Shown here one piece after another: positions 1 to 9,385 of a stretch of DNA of 64,000 bases. Position 1 is the first letter of the stretch; the number at the start of each line of letters is the position of its first letter. This DNA is from JOPF136 sp963773835 (GTDB lineage: Bacteria; Acidobacteriota; Terriglobia; Acidiferrales; UBA7541), in contig CAVZCQ010000001.1 in NCBI GenBank assembly GCA_963773835.1, forward strand, positions 1-64,000, in the 5' to 3' direction. The notes below the pieces were generated by a model. That model made no database searches. It worked only from the letters and a program-made list of their open reading frames with translations, and was not told the DNA's origin. A program made the position numbers and the translations under genes.

Positions 1-22
1 AGTTCTGTATCCGGGAACTCAG

Positions 23-683
23 GTGTCCGTGGTCACCGCTCCGGCCCCATCGCATGCGGTCCATGTACAGCCTACTGGAATCGCGCACTGTCCTCGTTGT
101 GGTGGCCGCAATCCCAATGACAATCTGTTCTGTACTAATTGCGGCGCGTCTTTGCAACCGAGTCTCTCAGTGGCACGTCAGCCAGCAGATGGTTCGGGTT
201 TTGGCCTTGACGGGTCATCACCACAGGCCGGTCAGACGGCGATCTCCGCTCCATCAGCGCATACGCCTGAGCAGGCGGTTGGTCGGCGGCCGAAGATCAG
301 GGGGCTGGCTCTGGTTATTCTGCCTCGGCCTGATCGTAGTCACTCCGTTAATGAGCCTTTCTGAGATTGGTCGAAGCCTGGACCAGCCTCTCCTCATAGT
401 GTTAGAGGTGGGTCTGGTAGCATTTTCGATTTACACGGGCATTGCCATAGAGCGCATTCGGCCAAATGCCTTGCGCCTGGTGAAATTTACTTCGTCGTAA
501 TGCTCTGTTGGGCTTCTTGTCATTTTGGGTTCATTCGCGAGCGATCTTGGTGAGACTGGTCAGCGGTCTCCCTTGGAAGGCACACTCGCAATCGGACTGC
601 GCACCGTTGTGGGGGTCGCGATTTGGTGGTCCTACTTCAGAAAATCAACACGCGTGAGGGCCACTTTTGGGTCTAATCTTTAA
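23..683 (+). pseudogene. Broken zinc-ribbon / DUF2569-like membrane protein
   Basis: The first frame gives a zinc ribbon (CPRCG and CTNCG pairs, residues 23-41) and a low-complexity linker. Near 296-304, at a run of five G, the homologous reading moves to another frame: GGWLWLFCLGL and three more hydrophobic segments, ending with WWSYF and RVRATFG as in DUF2569-type proteins. The second frame is also cut by an in-frame TAA at 498-500, after which coding resumes to a stop at 681-683. One indel plus one nonsense codon therefore separate the pieces. The first frame is open to the window edge, so the true start may lie outside. Seen: both frames and the stop. Inferred: one ancestral gene. Confidence 0.65.
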
Positions 684-774
684 GCTCGGCACGATCAGGA
701 CAGCTAGTCTGACTGCGGAATTGGCCGAAAATCTCGGAACAGTGGAAACCTCGAGGCAGCCGGATTGATTGCTC

Positions 775-1985
775 ATGTTTTGCGGAAAATGCGGTAATTC
801 GATACCCGCTGAAGCGCAGTACTGCGGTCACTGTGGGGCCCCTCCGCGCGAACCCCAGTGGCGGAGCCGTCCTTAACGTCGCCGGCCCCCGTCACCAAGA
901 GGAAATCCACCGCTTGGCACTGGCCCAAGATTGATGATGCCAAAACAGCCCGGGACGCAGCCCTGGAAGGAGTGGGCGCCAGCCTATTCGTCTCAGCAGT
1001 AACTGGAGGAACGGCAGTTCTAAGCATCCTCTCCCGCAAGCCAATCCTTGGTGTCAATGAGTGGGCATTGTTTGACGCAGCGCTATTCGCTCTGGTTGGT
1101 TGGCAGATCTACCGTATGTCTCGCGTTTGGGCGGTGCTGGGACTCCTACTATATCTCGCGGAGATGGCTGCCAGGATCTTGCAGTATTTTGAATCCTCGG
1201 GCGGTGACTCGATCCCCCCTTTCAGCGTTGTAGCTGCAATTTTTACTCTCGGCTTTGTGAACGCGGTACGCGGCACCTTCGCGTTCGAGCGGTTCAACAA
1301 ACAAGCCACTGGTGTCCCCGGCGCCTCCCGTCCAATGGTGAGCACAGGGGTACAGCAGGAAGTTCGAGGGGGGGCCGAAGTCTCCCATGGATCGCTACCT
1401 GAGGAATCGCAGATCACGCCAGCGAGAGCTAAGCCCAGCGGTACGAGCCCCTGGAAAAAGCTGGCGGTGACCAGTTTCTGCATTGCTGGCACCCTTGCGC
1501 TGGTCCTACTCTTCACGCGCGATAAGAATCCCGGGGCACCGAAAGAATCAGAAGCATTCATAGCCCAAGGCAGAATGCCTTTGCCCGCGCATCTCACTGA
1601 TGCCGATGGCTCTCCAGTTCCAGGTGCTCCAGAACCAGAAATAGTCCAGTTAGAGAGTGTCGAAACGACCGAAGGGATGCTGCGCGTAACAGTCGGCAAT
1701 GTCGCGGGTGACTATGTGCTCGTTTGCAATCTAGACGTGAATAAAGAGGTTGGAGTTCAGAGTTGCCTCGCGCCTCGCCCGCAGCGGAACTATTTGCTTT
1801 TTCGAAAGAATACGAAGTGGCTCATCAAAGGCGCAAAGGAACCCGCGAGCCTGGAGTTCATGCAAGATTGGTCGGTAACGTACAGTGACAGGGAGAATAT
1901 AGGGCTATTGCCAGCAAAAAACTCGGAAGAGGAGCACTTCCGACTCTTTTGGTTGTCGTCCTGGACGGCAAAACCAGCGCCCTAG
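775..1985 (+). CDS. Zinc-ribbon multi-pass membrane protein (frameshifted after the ribbon)
   Basis: An ATG at 775 opens a short zinc ribbon (CGKCG and CGHCG), which runs out of frame at about 853-860 in an ACCCCAG context. The following frame, open from GTG 858 to 1985, codes for about 375 residues. These have four hydrophobic segments (roughly residues 38-60, 70-110, 120-145 and 200-220) and a C-terminal soluble domain of about 150 residues. The gene has the same plan as its broken upstream neighbour: zinc ribbon followed by membrane helices. Function is unknown. If the indel is real, the product would start at GTG 858 without the ribbon; a sequencing indel is the alternative. Confidence 0.6.
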
Positions 1986-2067
1986 GGACCGTATAGAGGA
2001 TTCCTGGCCGGTATAGCAGTTACACGGTCGGTCGCTGCCTGGCCGAGGTCTGCGGCCTGACGTCACG

Positions 2068-2277
2068 TCACTGGTTGCCTTGCCTCAGCAGGTGTGCAAT
2101 CAGCCTCTCGTACATTTTGATGTTGGCGTGGTGACGCCGCTTGGCAATTCCCAGACCGAAATCACTCCCCACAAACTGTGCAAGTTCCGCACAGCTCTTA
2201 AGTCGATGCCGTTCCTGCGCGAGAGCTGTCTTGTACAGGGCCAGCACCTTTCTTTGCATCGATGTCAATTTCGTCAT
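2068..2277 (-). CDS. Small hypothetical protein (69 aa), coupled to the helicase
   Basis: The 69-residue basic protein starts at ATG 2277, preceded by GGAG seven bases upstream. The ATG overlaps the TGA of the reading frame that continues the helicase C-terminus (TGATG), so the two were probably one translational unit. The N-terminus has an ALYKTAL helix and a later DFGL, which faintly recalls LYR-type helical proteins. That family is mostly eukaryotic, so no function is assigned. Confidence 0.45.
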   Translation of the reverse strand: MTKLTSMQRKVLALYKTALAQERHRLKSCAELAQFVGSDFGLGIAKRRHHANIKMYERLIAHLLRQGNQ

Positions 2278-2531
2278 CACAGAACTCCGAACATTACCCT
2301 GACTTCCGCCGAAGATGCCTGAGGGACCGCCTGCCCACGGCAAACTGTAACACACTGCTGGTTGTAGCTAAGCAGCGCTGGGCTGGCAGGCTTTCCTAAG
2401 TCGCTCATGAGTTCGACCTGTCGCTCCCAAGATGCAATTGCGTCAGAACAAAGTGAGTTGACCTTCGCAGGGAACGCGACGCGGCGCGCGTCCTTGCGAG
2501 GCAGCAGCTCGTGTTCGGCAGCAATCGGCAC
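2277..2531 (-). pseudogene. Displaced C-terminal segment of the helicase gene
   Basis: This frame codes for WVPIAAEHELLPRKDARR and about 65 more residues with protein-like composition, ending in a TGA that overlaps the next ATG. Deleting one A of the GAAG at about 2566 in the upstream helicase would join its frame smoothly to this one (CWRL to SPAASPTQWVP). I read it as the native C-terminus of the helicase, cut off by a single-base indel. An independent 84-residue gene starting at GTG 2531 is the less likely alternative, because no Shine-Dalgarno sequence is visible. Confidence 0.5.
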
Positions 2532-4761
2532 CCACTGAGTGGGCGATGCGGCAGGGCTTCAGCCGCCAGCAGATCTCCGCTTCCGGCGTGACCTCTTCCG
2601 TCTGCGTCGCCTTCACCGCGAATGTTTCTTCCTGCTTCTTCTGGAGCGTGGCCCATACCTGGTCGGCTTTCTCGCCGATTCCTTTCTCCGTCACTAGCTC
2701 GCGGGCCATGGCCATGAGGATGTCATCTTCCTCGTTGATCGCTTGTAACCCTTCCGAAGAGAACTTGCCCTCCATGGCCAGGGAGACCAGCAGCTTCTTC
2801 CCCATCAGCCGAAGGCAGCCCTCTTGCATCGTTTCCGCGTAGTGCAGGTACTTCACTTTCACTGGAAGACGCTGGCCGATTCTCCAGCTTCTCCGACTGG
2901 CTTGGCGAAGCACGTAGATGGAGTATCCCGTCTCGTAAAACAGGATCGTAGGGAACTCGATCAGGTCCAGCCCGGTCTGGACTAGCTTTGGGTGGCAGAT
3001 CACCGCTTGTACCCCACCGCGGAGCTGGCGCTCGTACCATCCCTCTCGCGACTCAGGAGGCACATCCGTGGTGAGTAGCGCGACCCGGATCCCTTCGTCT
3101 GTGAGGATGCGCTCCAGTCTTCGAGTTACATCTCGCTTCTGGGTATAGACCGCGTAGATCTGGCAGCGACGGCCTCGCGCCAGCTCTCCTTTCACTTCTT
3201 CCACCAGGCGGCGTTCCTTCGCGTAGACGTGGTTCTCGTCGAGGTCCGGCGTCTCCGCGATGAGGAACTTTTCTCGCCGCTGTGTCTCCGGGTCGTATTC
3301 CCACCCGAACAGATTCCCCAGGTGAAACGGCCGGTCCGGATAAAGCAGCAAAGCGTTCAACGCCACGCTCATTACTGATTGGTTCCCGCGATGCTCTTTC
3401 AGGGCGGTTTTCATGTCCTCTTCAAGCTGCTCGTAGGCTTCCTTCAATGGAGGGTCCATCTCCACGCTGACGACCTCCTCCCGGTAGGGCGGTAGCGCCT
3501 CCGAGATGTCTTCGAGCGAAATGAATGCCCCCAGACTCATCAGGAAGCGACCGAAGAGCAGGGGCGATGCGCCTGGGCGCCGGCGCACGCGTTTTGTTAC
3601 GCGTGCCTCAGAACAGGCGTTATCCGTCGGCGCAATCAGGGTGACTTTCTCAAGCAGACCATACGTCTCGGTGAAGGCCCGCACGCCCGCCTCGCCATAC
3701 TCGAATCCCTCTCCGACCATCTTGGCCGGCTCAAGCCGATAGAGGATGTTGAACACTTCATCGGCGTAGCCTCCGAGCAGCGTCCCAGTCAGCACCACGG
3801 TGTGTTGCGCGCACGCGGCCAGCGTACCGAGCGCGTTGCCCTGCGCCGTGTCGCCCTTCAGTTCGTGCACCTCGTCAGCGATGGCGTAGTCGAAGAAATC
3901 CGGCATGTAGCGTCCGATAAAGTCCACGGGGGCGAAGCGTCGGACCTTCGTTCCGTCGGCCTGCCAGAGGGCGCTGTAAAGGGCACGCCGACGCTTTCCG
4001 GACTCGTCGCCATTCTGGCTGCCGAGGATCTCACTCAGCTTGGCCTTCTTGAAGTCCGCGCACAGGAGCCGCTCGCCATCCTCTCCCAGGTAGATCGGAC
4101 AGCCGCTGTCCGGATTGGTGACGCTTCCTTGGTAGCGCCCACATCGGGCGACCGCGTAGGAGTGTCGCCAGAAGTAACTCAGTTTCCCGCGATCTCGGCC
4201 GACGACGAACAATGCCGGCCAACGGCAGATAGAATCCCAACGCGCGCGGGGAGTGCGGGATGCCTTCCGCATGCGCAATTCCGTCAGTGTGGTGCGCAGC
4301 CCTTCCCGGATGATGCGACCATTTCTCAGTCTGACTTCGTTGACTCCGACATGGCCCATAGAACTGGTTGGGGTACGAAGGCCGTCGATGAAGAAAACAC
4401 GCACGCGAGGCAGGGTCAGAAATGCTTCCCGCGCCCACTTCTCAACCAACTGGGGCGGCACCATGGCCAAGGCCGTAAAGGGCCTGCGGTCAGTGTGCAC
4501 GTGGACAGCGCCGAGCGAGATCAGTGTCTTCCCAGTCCCGCACTCCGCGATGACGGCTGCACCGCGGGCCTCATCCCAACGCTTTACCACCCCCATCATC
4601 GCGAGCGTTTGTGCAGGAAAGGGCTTGCGGAGGAGTTGCCCGGTGAGCGGCGAAGCTACGTCGTCAAAGCCTTGCAGCGGCGGGTAAGTCTGAAGAATTC
4701 TGTCACCAAGAGCGGGGGCCCACGCACGCAAATATTCGTTGAGGTCTTTCGGTAATTGCAT
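2443..4761 (-). CDS. SNF2-type DEAD/DEAH helicase of a mobile element
   Basis: The 772-residue superfamily 2 ATPase has Walker A at residues 73-80 (ECGTGKTL), a Walker B-like ADEVHE, motif III as VVLTGTLLGG, and a motif VI near residue 640 reading RRSWRIGQR, the arginine-finger signature of SNF2 proteins. It probably translocates on DNA. Such helicases occur on integrative elements with DUF6094 methyltransferases and SSB proteins, both present within 10 kb here. The last 45 residues read unlike a helicase tail, and an adjacent frame continues better to position 2277, so the annotated end may result from a one-base indel near 2566. Confidence 0.8.
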   Translation of the reverse strand: MQLPKDLNEYLRAWAPALGDRILQTYPPLQGFDDVASPLTGQLLRKPFPAQTLAMMGVVKRWDEARGAAVIAECGTGKTLISLGAVHVHTDRRPFTALAMVPPQLVEKWAREAFLTLPRVRVFFIDGLRTPTSSMGHVGVNEVRLRNGRIIREGLRTTLTELRMRKASRTPRARWDSICRWPALFVVGRDRGKLSYFWRHSYAVARCGRYQGSVTNPDSGCPIYLGEDGERLLCADFKKAKLSEILGSQNGDESGKRRRALYSALWQADGTKVRRFAPVDFIGRYMPDFFDYAIADEVHELKGDTAQGNALGTLAACAQHTVVLTGTLLGGYADEVFNILYRLEPAKMVGEGFEYGEAGVRAFTETYGLLEKVTLIAPTDNACSEARVTKRVRRRPGASPLLFGRFLMSLGAFISLEDISEALPPYREEVVSVEMDPPLKEAYEQLEEDMKTALKEHRGNQSVMSVALNALLLYPDRPFHLGNLFGWEYDPETQRREKFLIAETPDLDENHVYAKERRLVEEVKGELARGRRCQIYAVYTQKRDVTRRLERILTDEGIRVALLTTDVPPESREGWYERQLRGGVQAVICHPKLVQTGLDLIEFPTILFYETGYSIYVLRQASRRSWRIGQRLPVKVKYLHYAETMQEGCLRLMGKKLLVSLAMEGKFSSEGLQAINEEDDILMAMARELVTEKGIGEKADQVWATLQKKQEETFAVKATQTEEVTPEAEICWRLKPCRIAHSVGADCCRTRAAASQGRAPRRVPCEGQLTLF

Positions 4762-4824
4762 GGTTGTTTCCTCATGGTTCGTTTAGTCCAAGCAAGGAGC
4801 TGTGGCGTTGCAAGAATGGAATGC

Positions 4825-4838
4825 TATAAAATCCGGGC
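4825..4838 (+). promoter_or_regulatory. Extended -10 promoter, probably leaderless transcript
   Basis: TGCTATAAAAT (extended -10, hexamer TATAAA at 4825-4830) lies nine bases before ATG 4839. The predicted start of transcription coincides with the start codon, and no Shine-Dalgarno fits in between, so the mRNA is probably leaderless. Confidence 0.45.
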
Positions 4839-5396
4839 ATGTTCAAAGACGGATTTCATTACTGGCAACACGTGTGCAAGCGGGCGGCATCCGACACCTT
4901 TTCATGGGGAGGAAGCCAGGCGATAGGACTCCTTTTTGCCGTAGCCATCTTTATCGTTCAAAGACTGACTGGTGTTGACTTCCAAAGCGGGAGTTGGCTT
5001 TCTGTTTTATGGCCCTATGGGCTCGTGTTAGTTGCGATTTTTGTGTTTCAGGTGCTCTTCAGCGCATGGCGAGTACACACAGAATCAGTGTTTTGCGCCG
5101 AGGACATATGGGAATTGAAACAAACGATGCGTGAGATCAGAAGACGCTGGCCAGAATGCTTGTTTGTAAGGCGTCCGACGGACAGGCTTTCTTGGAGCCC
5201 GCTCGTTGGGCAACCGGAAACTGGCATGTCAGGTACGGAACTTGAAAAGGCTCTCCAATGGCATGATGAGTTCATGCGTGTGTTTAGTTTCGAGGTCTCG
5301 AACTGCCCCAAAATGACTTGGGAAGAAACTATGGTATTTCTCGATCGCCATGAGAGAGACAAACGTGGGTTACCAGTTCAAGCGGCATCGCAATGA
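4839..5396 (+). CDS. Hypothetical two-helix membrane protein
   Basis: The 185-residue product has two clear transmembrane segments (about residues 25-43 and 57-78), then a cytoplasmic C-terminal domain of about 105 residues with charged helices (EDIWELKQTMREIRRR) and a conserved-looking WEETMVFLDRHE tail. It is transcribed divergently from the helicase, with 77 bp between them. I do not recognise the family. The mobile-element neighbourhood suggests accessory cargo. Confidence 0.6.
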   Translation: MFKDGFHYWQHVCKRAASDTFSWGGSQAIGLLFAVAIFIVQRLTGVDFQSGSWLSVLWPYGLVLVAIFVFQVLFSAWRVHTESVFCAEDIWELKQTMREIRRRWPECLFVRRPTDRLSWSPLVGQPETGMSGTELEKALQWHDEFMRVFSFEVSNCPKMTWEETMVFLDRHERDKRGLPVQAASQ

Positions 5397-5422
5397 GAAG
5401 TGAGCAACACAGAATTAGGGCA

Positions 5423-5896
5423 CTACCGAGACGCGAGGGCCGATTCGATCACTTGTTTTGAAATCTCGGCCGTGTTTACGTAGATGTCCGTGTGCCTTAG
5501 GAGCGCATTGAACGCGATGCTCTCCTCACGCACGATCATCTGGGCACACTCTACGGCTCGCAATTTGGCTCTCCAGAACCCGAAAGTCGGTTGGCGCAGT
5601 CACTACCTCCCGCGTGTCAACTTCAAGTTCTTCGAGCGTTTCCTCCAACTCGGAACGCCTGACTCCTGGACTTCGCTCGGCTGGCTAGCACGATTGCCCC
5701 AAGGACTGAAATACTCCGCCGAAGAGTCCCAGTAATACGTCTCGTACAGGGAAGGATCGACGGCCTTTTGCCCACACAGGACACTGATTCGTCGTAGAGC
5801 GAGCTTCGCGAACTCCTCATCGATTTCCACGACCGCGTAATCGCATCCCGCACTGTAATCGGGATTGCTGCTCCAAGTCTTCAGAACGACTCGCAC
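5423..5896 (-). pseudogene. Decayed hypothetical gene (at least two frameshifts)
   Basis: The reading starts at GTG 5896 behind a strong AAGGAGG and gives VVLKTWSSNPDYSAGCDYAV and about 80 more residues. At about 5655 the protein-like reading jumps to a second frame (RSELEETLEELEVDTREVV). At about 5575 it jumps to a third frame (AVECAQMIVREESIAFNALL), which ends in TAG at 5423-5425. Each fragment has strong coding character and none overlaps another gene, so this is one gene of about 155 codons broken by two one-base indels. Product unknown. Confidence 0.55.
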
Positions 5897-5930
5897 AAAT
5901 CCCTCCTTGGTCCTCTTTTGCACAACAGCA

Positions 5931-6636
5931 TTAAGTGGCAGGACGCACGGCCACCGCTGCCTCCAAGGTCGCCCGCTCCAGGAAATTGCTCGGCAACTTC
6001 CAAGTGATCGATCCATTCTTCTCCGGTATCCGGATCAAGCCCTCTCGTAACGCCTTGCCAATCCATTTGAGGAAGGTGGACTTGTTGCCGCTCACCACCA
6101 CGGGTGAGCATCCCAGTCCCGTCTAAGGGCCGGATCGCCTTTCGCTGATTAAGCTCGCGCATAAACCACGGCGCCCACTCGGGACAACCGGAAGGCCATA
6201 TCGCGAGGCAACGCGATAGAGCACAAACACCGGATCGTCATCGCACAGAATGGTCCGTGCGCCCTCCCGGTCGGCACCAGGTTTCGTCTTGGCTAACTCG
6301 GCCGACACAGCCACCAAGTGCCGGGCCGGACGGTTCCTGCCCGGCAACCGCCACACTCCCCCGAAAGCATTGCGCCTCAGGGCCTAGAGAACCCGTGAAT
6401 ACTGAGCGCCCCGGAATTTGGATTTGGAAGAGTGCCCCCTCCGTAACACCTGCCCACAGAGCGGCGATCTCCGCGTCACTCCCCATCACCGACAGGAGGT
6501 GTACGCCCGCCGACCGATGCTCTTCCTTTGCCGCTTCAACAATGAGCCGATCCATGTGGACCCGAACCCGCGTCGTCGTGTCCTTCACGCGTTTGGTGAA
6601 CTCCAGCGTTCCAAAGCGCTCGTGTGCGTTTTGCAT
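5931..6636 (-). pseudogene. Decayed hypothetical gene (three frameshifts)
   Basis: Four consecutive fragments in different frames join into one plausible protein of about 235 residues. The first runs from MQNAHERFGTLEF to EAQCFRG. At 6350 one G too many in a G5 run leads to VWRLPGRNRPARH and a segment ending GLPVVP. At 6185 one C too few leads to EWAPWFMRELNQRKAIRP and the segment ending HLEVAEQF. At 5978 one C too many leads to LERATLEAAVAVRPAT and a TAA at 5931. All three breaks sit in short homopolymers. The gene lies between two other genes of the same strand. Function unknown. Confidence 0.6.
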
Positions 6637-6755
6637 GCCTGTTTCCTCGAACCATTCTTTGCTTCACTTTCACGATGTCCGAAGCCGCGCGTGAGCCGCC
6701 CGGTGACAGCTCGCACACATATTGTCAGTCGAGGTTTGGAGATGACCGGGGCAGG

Positions 6756-7241
6756 TCACTTCGTGGAAGCGAAGGTGGGATTCTGGGCAGTAGAACTGGT
6801 TTCGTTCATTGTCGGGCATGTCCTCGGCAGGGCAGCTCTCTTAATCTCGGCCACAGCGGTTGAATATACCGTCCAGTATTTCGTTGCGTCGTCCACCTCT
6901 GAACCACGGATAACGCCGCCGAATTCCACTCGTACAGCCGGATAGTTGCTCTCATGCAAGGCTTCGCAGTAATGCCACTCCTTGCCATCCGAAACAATGA
7001 GGTGGTCACCGAGAGCACCTGGACAGGAACCGTTGCACACCAAGAACGGAATACCGTTGAGTGCGGTCAGCTCATCGTAGTTTCCCTCGTTGGCTTCCTC
7101 ATCCACCATTACGATGGCACCCGGGATCTCATTTCCGTCTGCTGACGTTGCCTCTGACGCCTCGAGTCTGTAGCCCATTTTCTCGAAGATGTCTTTGTCC
7201 CGCTCGGCGCACACGAGCGTTGAGTAACATCTGTCGCCCAT
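6756..7241 (-). CDS. Hypothetical protein, first gene of a decayed cluster
   Basis: The 161-residue acidic protein starts at ATG 7241 behind GGAGG six bases upstream. It has no signal peptide or transmembrane segment. A cysteine pair (VCNGSCPG) and a later HYCEALHE stretch could bind a metal, but no known motif is complete. It is the intact head of a minus-strand cluster whose next two members are frameshifted. The family is not recognised. Confidence 0.55.
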   Translation of the reverse strand: MGDRCYSTLVCAERDKDIFEKMGYRLEASEATSADGNEIPGAIVMVDEEANEGNYDELTALNGIPFLVCNGSCPGALGDHLIVSDGKEWHYCEALHESNYPAVRVEFGGVIRGSEVDDATKYWTVYSTAVAEIKRAALPRTCPTMNETSSTAQNPTFASTK

Positions 7242-7380
7242 ATGTCCCTCCAGCCTTGAAGTCTCCTTCTTTCCGCTCTCGCGGCCACGCGCTCCGTATC
7301 CCGCCAGCCTGATTTCCGGGGCTCCTGACGGTCCTCGTCAACTGGGACAGCCATTCAGAGAGCCCGGAGCCATGATCTTC

Positions 7381-7433
7381 TTGCACCCGAGCATCGCTGT
7401 GCTATCATTCTTATATGCGTGCGAATATCATAG
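7381..7433 (+). promoter_or_regulatory. ArsR-operon promoter with overlapping dyad
   Basis: TTGCAC (7381-7386) and TATCAT (7403-7408) are separated by 16 bp, and ATG 7415 lies seven bases after the -10 box, so the transcript is probably leaderless. An imperfect inverted repeat, CTATCATTC (7402-7410) and GAATATCATAG (7423-7433), overlaps the -10 box and start codon. This is the position expected for an ArsR/SmtB-type operator, so autorepression relieved by metal is inferred. Confidence 0.45.
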
Positions 7434-7807
7434 TATCCAGCCGGGATGCCGCGGTTTCGAATGACAGCTGCAACGTTCCTTGTTTCAACGAGGCGCTGGT
7501 CAAGAAACTCAAGCGGCGGCTTCCGCCAGGGGATGCCCTTGAAGAAATGCGCAGCCTCTTCGCAGCGCTCTCGGATCGAGCCCGCCTGAAAATCATCTAC
7601 GCACTTCGGGATGGCGAGGAGCTTTGTGTCTGCGACGTCGCTCATGTGCTTGGTGTCTCGGTTTCTACTGCCTCTCACCATTTACGCAAGCTTCGTGATC
7701 TCAAGCTTCTCCGATATCGCAACGACGGGAGGATGGCCTATTACGCCCTACGAGACGAACTTGCTGGGAAGCTCTTGGAGGCGGCGCTCGAAGAGATGAA
7801 GCCGTGA
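7415..7807 (+). CDS. ArsR/SmtB-family metal-sensing repressor (CadC-like)
   Basis: The 130-residue winged-helix regulator has an alpha3-helix metal motif ELCVCDVAHVLGV followed by a recognition helix STASHHLRKLRDL, as in CadC/CmtR-type sensors. An N-terminal CNVPC pair (residues 19-23) matches the extra cysteines that complete the thiolate Cd/Pb site in CadC. It would repress the promoter at 7381 and release it on binding a soft metal. It heads the operon with the MtrA-like protein (3 bp gap), thioredoxin-fold protein, CcdA-like and CDF-like genes. The exact metal cannot be read from the sequence. Confidence 0.85.
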   Translation: MRANIIVSSRDAAVSNDSCNVPCFNEALVKKLKRRLPPGDALEEMRSLFAALSDRARLKIIYALRDGEELCVCDVAHVLGVSVSTASHHLRKLRDLKLLRYRNDGRMAYYALRDELAGKLLEAALEEMKP

Positions 7808-7810
7808 TCG

Positions 7811-8990
7811 ATGAACTTGACCACCGACAAAGCTAAGGCGGCACTTCACATCATCCAGGAACAGTTGCAGGAAGCGATCCGCGCGCGCAAAGTGTCACAA
7901 ATGCGGGTGCCTGCATAAAACGGTTGAGGCGTTGTCTGGAACGGAGCAAGGACAAACTGAACTGACGTCCGTTCTGGCCCAAGCCCGCTCCGTGTTTATG
8001 CCAATGGAGTACGACTGCCTGGGATGCCCAGTCTGTTATCCCGCCATAGCGGCGAATGCTTTTGTGGACGCTCATCCCGAAGTAGGGTCGGGTCTCGACC
8101 TTTGCCCCACTGAAGAACCGGAGTTGCGCAGCGGATGGCCGCCGCTACCGGGCGATTATCATGTGCTCCGATTTCGTGCGCCTGTAGCTGTTTGCACGCT
8201 GAACAGCAAGGGCTTGGCCGCGCAACTTCGCGATCTTTCACCCGCTGGACTGGCGATCACTGGAACCATGCACACTGAGAACTTGGGGATTGAGAGGCTC
8301 ATCCACAATACCATTGCGAATCCCAATATTCGATTTCTGATTGTCTGTGGGGAAGACACAAGGCAAACGATCGGCCACCTGCCCGGACAGTCGCTTGTGA
8401 GCTTGTTGTTGAATGGTGTGGATGAGCGGAACCGCATCCGTGGTGCGCAAGGCAAGCGCCCCGTGCTCAAGAATCTTACGAGAGAAGAGATCGCGGCATT
8501 TCGTGAACAGGTAGAGCTGGTAGATCGAGCGGGAGTAGAACATGCAGACGTCATCGCGCGCGATGTACAGGCGTGCCATTTGCGCAACCCCGGCCCTGCG
8601 CCCAATGCTGTGCGTGCAACTGGAGTGGAAACGGTCGAGGCTGCTGAGGCCCCACACCTTGTGCTCGATCCGTGTGGATACTTCGTTGTGTATCCCGAGC
8701 CTCGTCGGAACAACCTGGTCGTCGAGCACTACACCAGCGCGGGCTCGCTGGATTGCGTGCTCGAGGGGCACACAGCAGCAGCGGTCTATTCCTCCGTCAT
8801 TAGCCGCGGTCTTGTGTCTCGGCTCGACCATGCTGCCTATCTCGGCTGCGAGCTGGCTCGTGCCGAGCGCACGCTTCAGACGGGCGAGACCTACATCCAA
8901 GATCGCGCACCGGGCGAGATAGGCAACGCAGCCCTCGCCGAACTTTCCGCTCCTCCGTCTTGCGGATGCTCAGAAGAGAGGTGCAAGTGA
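7811..8990 (+). CDS. MtrA-like corrinoid-domain protein with DUF4346 and Cys-rich ends (frameshifted)
   Basis: From ATG 7811 the frame reads to an ARKVSQ context at 7889-7891. Removing one A gives KCHKCGCLHKTVEAL and joins the long frame open from 7932. That frame has a CLGCPVC motif and then a domain matching the soluble part of MtrA, a subunit of methanogen tetrahydromethanopterin S-methyltransferase: ITGTMHTENLGIE, NPNIRFLIVCGED and TIGHLPGQS. The GHxxGQ histidine (residue 149 counted from 7932) corresponds to the cobalt-ligating His of MtrA. A C-terminal DUF4346-like domain has HAAYLGCELARAE. The protein ends in CGCSEERCK. There is no membrane anchor. A role in corrinoid-dependent handling of a methylated or soft metal is inferred only from context. 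Confidence 0.7.
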
Positions 8991-9385
8991 AAGTGCGCTG
9001 GCCCGGGCTGGCTCTGGTTGTCCTACTGCTTGTGGGAATTCTTGCGGCAAAACACTACAAGCGCGCCAACACTCAGGAATCAGCCGAAGGGAAGCACCCC
9101 GCCGTCTTCATGATTGCCGACTTGAGCGAAGCGAGTGAAACGAATGACGTTTGTGCCGACATCATCCGCGCCGTACGGGACGCCGGCCGGCATGGCATTG
9201 CCGTGAAGGAACTCGCCCCCGATGCCGACCCCGAATTATTGAAGCGGTACCACGTACTGACCGCGCCGACTGTACTGATTCTGGACCGCAACGGAAACGA
9301 AGTGGCCCGCTTTGAGGGCGAAGAGAAGAGCACGCTTGTAGCTCTGCGCACACGGCTCGCAATGCTCCAGCGAGGGAAGCAGTGA
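8987..9385 (+). CDS. Membrane-anchored thioredoxin-fold protein with a single Cys
   Basis: GTG 8987 overlaps the upstream TGA (GTGA) and has AGAGAGG before it, so I prefer it to the earlier GTG at 8960. The 132-residue product has one N-terminal transmembrane helix (LALVVLLLVGILAA), then a thioredoxin fold with the cis-proline region TAPTVLILDRNGNEVARFEG. The usual CXXC is replaced by a single cysteine in NDVCADI. It ends overlapping the CcdA-like gene, which suggests that the two cooperate in periplasmic thiol chemistry. Confidence 0.7.
   Translation: MKVRWPGLALVVLLLVGILAAKHYKRANTQESAEGKHPAVFMIADLSEASETNDVCADIIRAVRDAGRHGIAVKELAPDADPELLKRYHVLTAPTVLILDRNGNEVARFEGEEKSTLVALRTRLAMLQRGKQ

Noticed and set aside
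7889..7891. Programmed frameshift in the MtrA-like gene
   Set aside because: No slippery heptamer, stimulatory hairpin or Shine-Dalgarno-like stimulator is visible; a simple one-base indel like the neighbouring ones explains it better.
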